Positions 60,332 to 64,000 of a stretch of DNA of 64,000 bases are shown one piece after another (the first letter of the stretch is position 1; every line of letters starts with the position of its first letter). Where the stretch lies: positions 1,408,189 to 1,472,188 of the forward strand of contig NZ_JAJGAK010000001.1 of NCBI RefSeq assembly GCF_020866925.1. Reading direction: 5' to 3'. Under the pieces are notes generated by a model, which saw only the letters and a list, made by a program, of their open reading frames with translations, had not been told where the DNA came from and did not search any database. The DNA is from Noviluteimonas lactosilytica. Its GTDB lineage: Bacteria > Pseudomonadota > Gammaproteobacteria > Xanthomonadales > Xanthomonadaceae. Position numbers and translations under genes: made by a program.

Positions 60332-60706
60332 ATGTCCCCCGACAACAACGGTCGCGCCACCGACGCGATGAAGCAGGACCTCAACGAGGCCGGCACGCAC
60401 TTCAAGGGCGCGGCCGTCGCCGCCGGCGATGCGCTCAAGGGCGCAGCCTCCGCCGCGGGCGACGAGATGCGCCTAGGCAAGGCGCAGATGAAGGCCGAAC
60501 TCGCCGACGGCACGCTGTCCTCGATCTCCGCCGCGGAGAACCTCGGCGACGCCTCGCGCGAGCAGATGGACGCGCTGATGGACAAGGGCCGCGACCTGAT
60601 CGACAGCGCGGCCGAATTGATCCGCGAACGTCCGCTCGCCTCCTTCGGCGTCGCCTTCGCCGCGGGCTGGATCATCGCCAAGCTCGGTCGCAGCAGCGAC
60701 AAGTAA
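60332..60706 (+). CDS. YqjD/ElaB-type (DUF883-like) membrane-associated protein
   Basis: 124 residues with AAGGAG before the ATG. A long Ala-rich helix (KGAAVAAGDALKGAASAAGDEMRLGKAQMKAELADG) and a C-terminal TM helix (PLASFGVAFAAGWIIAKLG), as in the ElaB/YqjD ribosome- and membrane-associated family. It heads a four-gene operon with YqjE-like, a small TM protein and an AI-2E permease. Confidence 0.8.
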   Translation: MSPDNNGRATDAMKQDLNEAGTHFKGAAVAAGDALKGAASAAGDEMRLGKAQMKAELADGTLSSISAAENLGDASREQMDALMDKGRDLIDSAAELIRERPLASFGVAFAAGWIIAKLGRSSDK

Positions 60707-60721
60707 GCGCGCGACGACGCG

Positions 60722-61282
60722 ATGACCGGCGAGAACGCGGACGAAGGAACGACCGACGACGGCGCGCGCGAGCGCGCCGCGCCCGGCATCGCCGATGCGC
60801 TGAAGGAACTCGGCGACACCGGCCGCGCGACCTGGGCCGCGGGTCGCGAAGCGGCGACCGCGTTCCGCATCCTGTTCACCGCCGACGTCTCGCTCGCGCG
60901 CAGCGCGTTCGGGCGCACGCTCGCGCTCACGGCGCTGGCGATCGTGTTCGGCGCCTCCGCGTGGTTGCTGCTGATGGCCGCGCTGATCGCGTGGCTGTCG
61001 ATCAACCTCGGCTGGGCGTGGTGGTTCTCGCTGCTGCTCACCGGTGGCGCGAGCCTGGTGATCGCCGCGCTCGCGGGCTGGCTCGGCATGCGCTACTTCG
61101 AACACACGCGGTTCAAGGCGACGCGGCGCCAGCTCGCGCGTTTGGGCATCGGCGAACTCGCCGACATGATGCCGTCCGCGGGCTCCGGCAAGAGCGCGGA
61201 GCAAGGCGCCGAGGAAGTCGCGGAGAAGACCAACGGCGGCGCGAAGAAGAAGGGCCTCGGTGTCGACGTCACGCCGCCATGA
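60722..61282 (+). CDS. YqjE-type phage-holin-family membrane protein
   Basis: 186 residues. Two strong TM helices (about 60-85: ALTALAIVFGASAWLLLMAALIAW; 90-115: WWFSLLLTGGASLVIAALAGWLG) and a soluble Lys/Glu tail. This layout is that of the YqjE/holin superfamily III-like proteins that accompany YqjD. Its stop overlaps a 17-codon minigene (ATG at 61279). Confidence 0.82.
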   Translation: MTGENADEGTTDDGARERAAPGIADALKELGDTGRATWAAGREAATAFRILFTADVSLARSAFGRTLALTALAIVFGASAWLLLMAALIAWLSINLGWAWWFSLLLTGGASLVIAALAGWLGMRYFEHTRFKATRRQLARLGIGELADMMPSAGSGKSAEQGAEEVAEKTNGGAKKKGLGVDVTPP

Positions 61283-61332
61283 GCCCGCCGCCCCGCAGCA
61301 TCCCCACATCCCAATTGCAGAGTCCACCGTGA
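61279..61332 (+). CDS. 17-codon coupling minigene
   Basis: ATG overlaps the yqjE-like stop (ATGA) and its own stop TGA overlaps the following GTG start (GTGA). It would pass ribosomes from one gene to the next. The peptide itself is Pro/Ser-rich and probably without function. Confidence 0.4.
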   Translation: MSPPPRSIPTSQLQSPP

Positions 61333-61661
61333 GCTTCGAAGCGCTCGTCACCAAGGTCAGCCAGGCCGAAGCCGCGCTCGAAGCGAAGGAGCGGCAGGCC
61401 GCTGCCGACTTTCGCCAGTTGAAGGGATCGTGGCGCGATGCATGGACGCCGGGACGCATCGTGATCGCGGGCCTGGTCACCGGCTTCCTCGTCGGCAGGC
61501 TCGAACCCGGAAAGAAAGCCGCGCGCGGCGGCGGCCTGTTGCAATTGCTCACCGCGCTGTCGGGCATGTTCGCGAGCACGCAGGCCACGACCGCCGCGGC
61601 CAAGGCCGAGGACGCCGCGGACAGCGCGGAGGATGTCGCCGAACAGGCGCCCGCGCCATGA
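61329..61661 (+). CDS. Small membrane protein of the yqjDE operon
   Basis: 110 residues from the GTG at 61329. An N-terminal helix (VTKVSQAEAALEAKERQAAADFRQLKGSWRDAW) and TM segment (GRIVIAGLVTGFLVG), then Ala-rich helix. Similar in position and style to YqjK-type proteins of the E. coli yqjCDEK cluster, but I do not claim identity. Stop overlaps the permease start (ATGA). Confidence 0.7.
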   Translation: MSFEALVTKVSQAEAALEAKERQAAADFRQLKGSWRDAWTPGRIVIAGLVTGFLVGRLEPGKKAARGGGLLQLLTALSGMFASTQATTAAAKAEDAADSAEDVAEQAPAP

Positions 61662-62749
61662 GCTACACCTTCGAGACCGACCCACCCGAACCGGCGCCAC
61701 AACCCCCGCGTCCACGTTCGTCCAACGCAGCCATCGTGCTCGCGGTCCTCGGCGTCGCCTACACGCTCTACGCCGCGCAGGCGTTGTTGCTGCCGGTGTT
61801 GCTCGCGATGTTCTTCGCGCTGGTCGGCAACCCGATTATCCGGTTGCTGCGTCGCATCTGGATCCCGCGCTTCCTCGCCGCGCTGCTGGTGCTCGGCCTC
61901 GGCATGTTCTCGACGTACATGCTCGGCCGCGAACTCGCGCAACCGGGGGCGGAATGGATTCGCGAAGTGCCGAAGGAATTGCGCGGCATCGCGCCGAAGC
62001 TGCGCTCGCTCACCAAGCCGATGACCGAAGCGGGCCGCGCCGCCGAGAACATCGCGCGCGCCGCCGGTGGCGAAACCGCCGGCAAGGTGCAGATCGTCAA
62101 GACCGAGGTGAACGATCCCTACCGCGTGCTGATCGCGACGCCGCGCGCCGTGGCGTCCGTGCTCGCGGTGGTGCTGCTGACGTTCTTCTTCATGGTGTAC
62201 GGCGGCGATCTGCAACGCAACGCGATCGCGCTGTTGCCCGGCCGACAGCAGAAGAAGCTGACGGTGGAGATCCTCCACGCGATCGAGACCGAGATCTCGC
62301 GCTACGTGCTGACCATCAGCATCATCAACGTGATCGTCGGCCTGGTGTTCGCCGGGCTGCTGTATTTCCTGCTCGACCTGCCGGCGGACGAAGCGCTGTT
62401 GTGGGGCACGATGGCGGGCCTGCTCAACTTCGCGCCCTACGTGGGGCCGCTGATCGGCATCCTGGTGATGCTGCTCATGGGGTTCGTCAGCTTCGGCGAA
62501 ACGCTGGAGGCGCTCGCGCCCGCCGCCCTCTACCTCGGCCTGCACACGCTCGAGGGGCAGCTGATCACGCCGATCGTGCTCGGCAAGCGCATGGCGCTCT
62601 CGCCGCTGGTGCTGATCCTGTCGCTGATGGTGTTCGGCTGGTTGTGGGGGATCATCGGCCTCCTGCTCGCGGTGCCGCTGCTGGTGTGCGTGAAGCTGGT
62701 GCTCGCCCGCATCGAGGGACTGGAAGGCTGGGCCCGGCTGCTCGAATGA
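61658..62749 (+). CDS. AI-2E family (YdiK/PerM-like) membrane transporter
   Basis: 363 residues, about eight TM helices in the order known for the AI-2E/PerM family (AAIVLAVLGVAYTLYAAQALLLPVLLAMFFAL at the start; WGTMAGLLNFAPYVGPLIG; LITPIVLGKRMALSPLVLILSLMVFGWLWG near the end). Members export autoinducer-2 or act as Na+/H+-type exchangers; the substrate is unknown. Last gene of the yqjD-type operon, coupled by ATGA. Confidence 0.9.
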   Translation: MSYTFETDPPEPAPQPPRPRSSNAAIVLAVLGVAYTLYAAQALLLPVLLAMFFALVGNPIIRLLRRIWIPRFLAALLVLGLGMFSTYMLGRELAQPGAEWIREVPKELRGIAPKLRSLTKPMTEAGRAAENIARAAGGETAGKVQIVKTEVNDPYRVLIATPRAVASVLAVVLLTFFFMVYGGDLQRNAIALLPGRQQKKLTVEILHAIETEISRYVLTISIINVIVGLVFAGLLYFLLDLPADEALLWGTMAGLLNFAPYVGPLIGILVMLLMGFVSFGETLEALAPAALYLGLHTLEGQLITPIVLGKRMALSPLVLILSLMVFGWLWGIIGLLLAVPLLVCVKLVLARIEGLEGWARLLE

Positions 62750-62784
62750 CGCGGCGCAGTGCAGCACCGGCATAGAATGCCCGG

Positions 62785-63519
62785 GTGAACTTGCACATCC
62801 GCGCCATCACCCTCGACCTCGACGACACCCTCTGGCCGTTCGCGCCGATCGGCGCACGCGTCGAGCACGTCCTGCACGACTGGCTGCTGGCCAACTGCCC
62901 GCGTACGGCGGAACGCTTCCCCGTCGATGAAATGCGCCGCCTGCGCGAAGTCATCAACGCCGAGCACCCGCATCTCGCCCACGACTTCAGCACGCTGCGC
63001 AAGCTCACGCTCGCGCGCGCGATGGACCTGGCGGGCGACGATCCGATGCACGTCGAACCGGCGTTCGAAGCCTTCTACGCAGAACGCAATCGCGTCGAGT
63101 GCTATCCCGACGCGATCGAAGCGCTGCAACGCATCGCCGCGCGCGTGCCGATCGCGGCGGTCACCAACGGCAACGCCGACCTGCGCCGCATCGGCCTGCA
63201 TTCGCACTTCGCGTTCCAGCTCGGCGCGGCGCAGCACGGTTCTTCGAAACCCGATCCCGGCATCTTCCAGGCCGCATGCGAACGCCTGGGCGAAGCGCCG
63301 CAGCACGTGCTGCACGTGGGCGATGACATCGACCTCGACGTGGTCGGCGCCGCGCGCGCGGGCCTGCGCACGTGCTGGATCCATCGCGACGACCTGCATC
63401 CGCAGCCGACGTGGCCGTATCAACACGTGCGCCCCGACCTCGCCTTCCACACCCTCGATGCGCTGGCCGACTGGCTGGACGCGCACTCGCAGACGCACGC
63501 ACAGGACAACGTCGCATGA
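62785..63519 (+). CDS. HAD-superfamily phosphatase, YigB-like
   Basis: 244 residues with a GTG start. Motif I DLDDTLW with nucleophile D11 and acid D13; motif II TNGN; motif III Lys in GSSKPDPGIF; motif IV GDDIDLDV. A helical cap domain follows motif I. YigB in E. coli dephosphorylates riboflavin precursors and FMN; that activity is plausible but not proven. Its stop overlaps the next start (ATGA). Confidence 0.88.
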   Translation: MNLHIRAITLDLDDTLWPFAPIGARVEHVLHDWLLANCPRTAERFPVDEMRRLREVINAEHPHLAHDFSTLRKLTLARAMDLAGDDPMHVEPAFEAFYAERNRVECYPDAIEALQRIAARVPIAAVTNGNADLRRIGLHSHFAFQLGAAQHGSSKPDPGIFQAACERLGEAPQHVLHVGDDIDLDVVGAARAGLRTCWIHRDDLHPQPTWPYQHVRPDLAFHTLDALADWLDAHSQTHAQDNVA

Positions 63520-64000
63520 CCGCACCACCCGTGAAAACCCCGGATTGCTTCACCACCGACAGCGTGCGCGGCCTGCCGCTGTACTGCGTCGAGCGCACGG
63601 GGTTCGACGCGTGGCGCAGGCTGCAGTTGCCGGAACTCGGGGCGTGGATCGACGCGCAGACGTTCAACGCGGTCTCCGGCAGCGTGCTGTTGCTGCCGGG
63701 CAACGGCGGCGTCGCGGGCGCGGTGCTCGGCATCGGCGATCCGCAGGATCCGTTCTCCTACGCGCATGCGCCGTTCGCGCTGCCGCCTGGCGACTGGGCG
63801 CTCGCGACCGAACTCGCCGACGACGCGAAGCGCGCGCTGCAACTTGGCTGGGGCCTCGGCAGTTACAAGTTCACGCGCTACAAGGCGCCGCTGCGCGCGC
63901 CCGCGCGGCTGGTCACCGACACCATCGATGCCGAAACGCTCGACGTGCTCGCCGCAAGCGTGCGCGTGCGCGATCTCGTCAACACGCCCACCGAAGACAT
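63516..64000 (+). CDS. Leucyl-aminopeptidase-family protein (M17), 3'-truncated
   Basis: The first 161 residues are in the window. The start ATGACCGCACC overlaps the HAD stop. N-terminal domain features (VLLLPGNGGVAGAVLGIGDPQDPFSYAHAP, LGWGLGSYKFTRYK) and the last visible segment RVRDLVNTPTEDM, which leads into the metal-binding catalytic domain in M17 aminopeptidases. The catalytic part lies beyond the window. Confidence 0.88.
   Translation, partial: MTAPPVKTPDCFTTDSVRGLPLYCVERTGFDAWRRLQLPELGAWIDAQTFNAVSGSVLLLPGNGGVAGAVLGIGDPQDPFSYAHAPFALPPGDWALATELADDAKRALQLGWGLGSYKFTRYKAPLRAPARLVTDTIDAETLDVLAASVRVRDLVNTPTED

Overview
The window is high-GC chromosomal DNA from a gammaproteobacterium, most likely a member of the Lysobacteraceae (Xanthomonadaceae; Lysobacter/Luteimonas-like). 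The basis is a PepSY-like/PhoP/PhoQ block whose PhoP is very close to the Xanthomonas protein as I remember it, a split B12-dependent ribonucleotide reductase (NrdJa/NrdJb) with an AlgP/histone-H1-like gene between its halves, a small protein resembling the XAC0095 family, and the overall gene style. No tRNA, rRNA or CRISPR array was recognised. Coding density is high, with many ATGA stop/start overlaps.

Region by region: 1-3.7 kb is the 3' part of a large autotransporter adhesin. 3.7-6.1 kb is a minus-strand birA-coaX-SPOR operon. 6.3-12 kb holds a small secreted protein, an MtfA-like peptidase, the PepSY-like/phoP/phoQ operon, an amidinotransferase-fold hydrolase and dusA. 12-21.4 kb is a chaperone-usher fimbrial locus with chaperone, usher, a two-domain tip-like subunit and five small DUF1120-type pilins, four of which form a duplicated pair. 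21.7-32.3 kb carries mostly small envelope or stress-type proteins (GFA, NlpE-like, EF-hand, CPXCG, DUF1993) and a GAF-GAF-GGDEF-EAL protein. 32.4-43.6 kb holds a hybrid histidine kinase coupled to a thioredoxin, tandem lytic transglycosylases, a cold-shock/DUF1294 protein, a CPBP protease, a peroxiredoxin, dinD and a secreted alpha/beta hydrolase. 44.1-47.2 kb encodes a secreted tyrosinase-like protein with Ig-like repeats.

From 47.4 to 54.7 kb the window becomes accessory. Two copies of a small coiled-coil/TM gene, each with the same leader hairpin and a shared 72-bp upstream repeat, flank a HEPN-motif protein. A 43-bp tandem repeat array then abuts an internally deleted IS256-type element. 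Beyond that lies a compact, visibly lower-GC five-gene operon made of a ThsB-like TIR protein, a RipA-like membrane protein, two further TIR proteins and a four-TM protein with a soluble C-terminal domain. This operon is tucked directly behind nrdJb and is the best candidate for an undescribed (anti-phage) system: three TIR-type domains combined with two membrane proteins, next to a mobile-element scar and a HEPN gene.

From 54.7 to 64 kb the core genome resumes: nrdJb, the H1-like gene, nrdJ with a candidate pair of NrdR boxes upstream, a DegP/HtrA protease, a YqjD/YqjE-type operon ending in an AI-2E-family permease, a YigB-type HAD phosphatase, and the start of a leucyl-aminopeptidase-family gene cut by the window edge.
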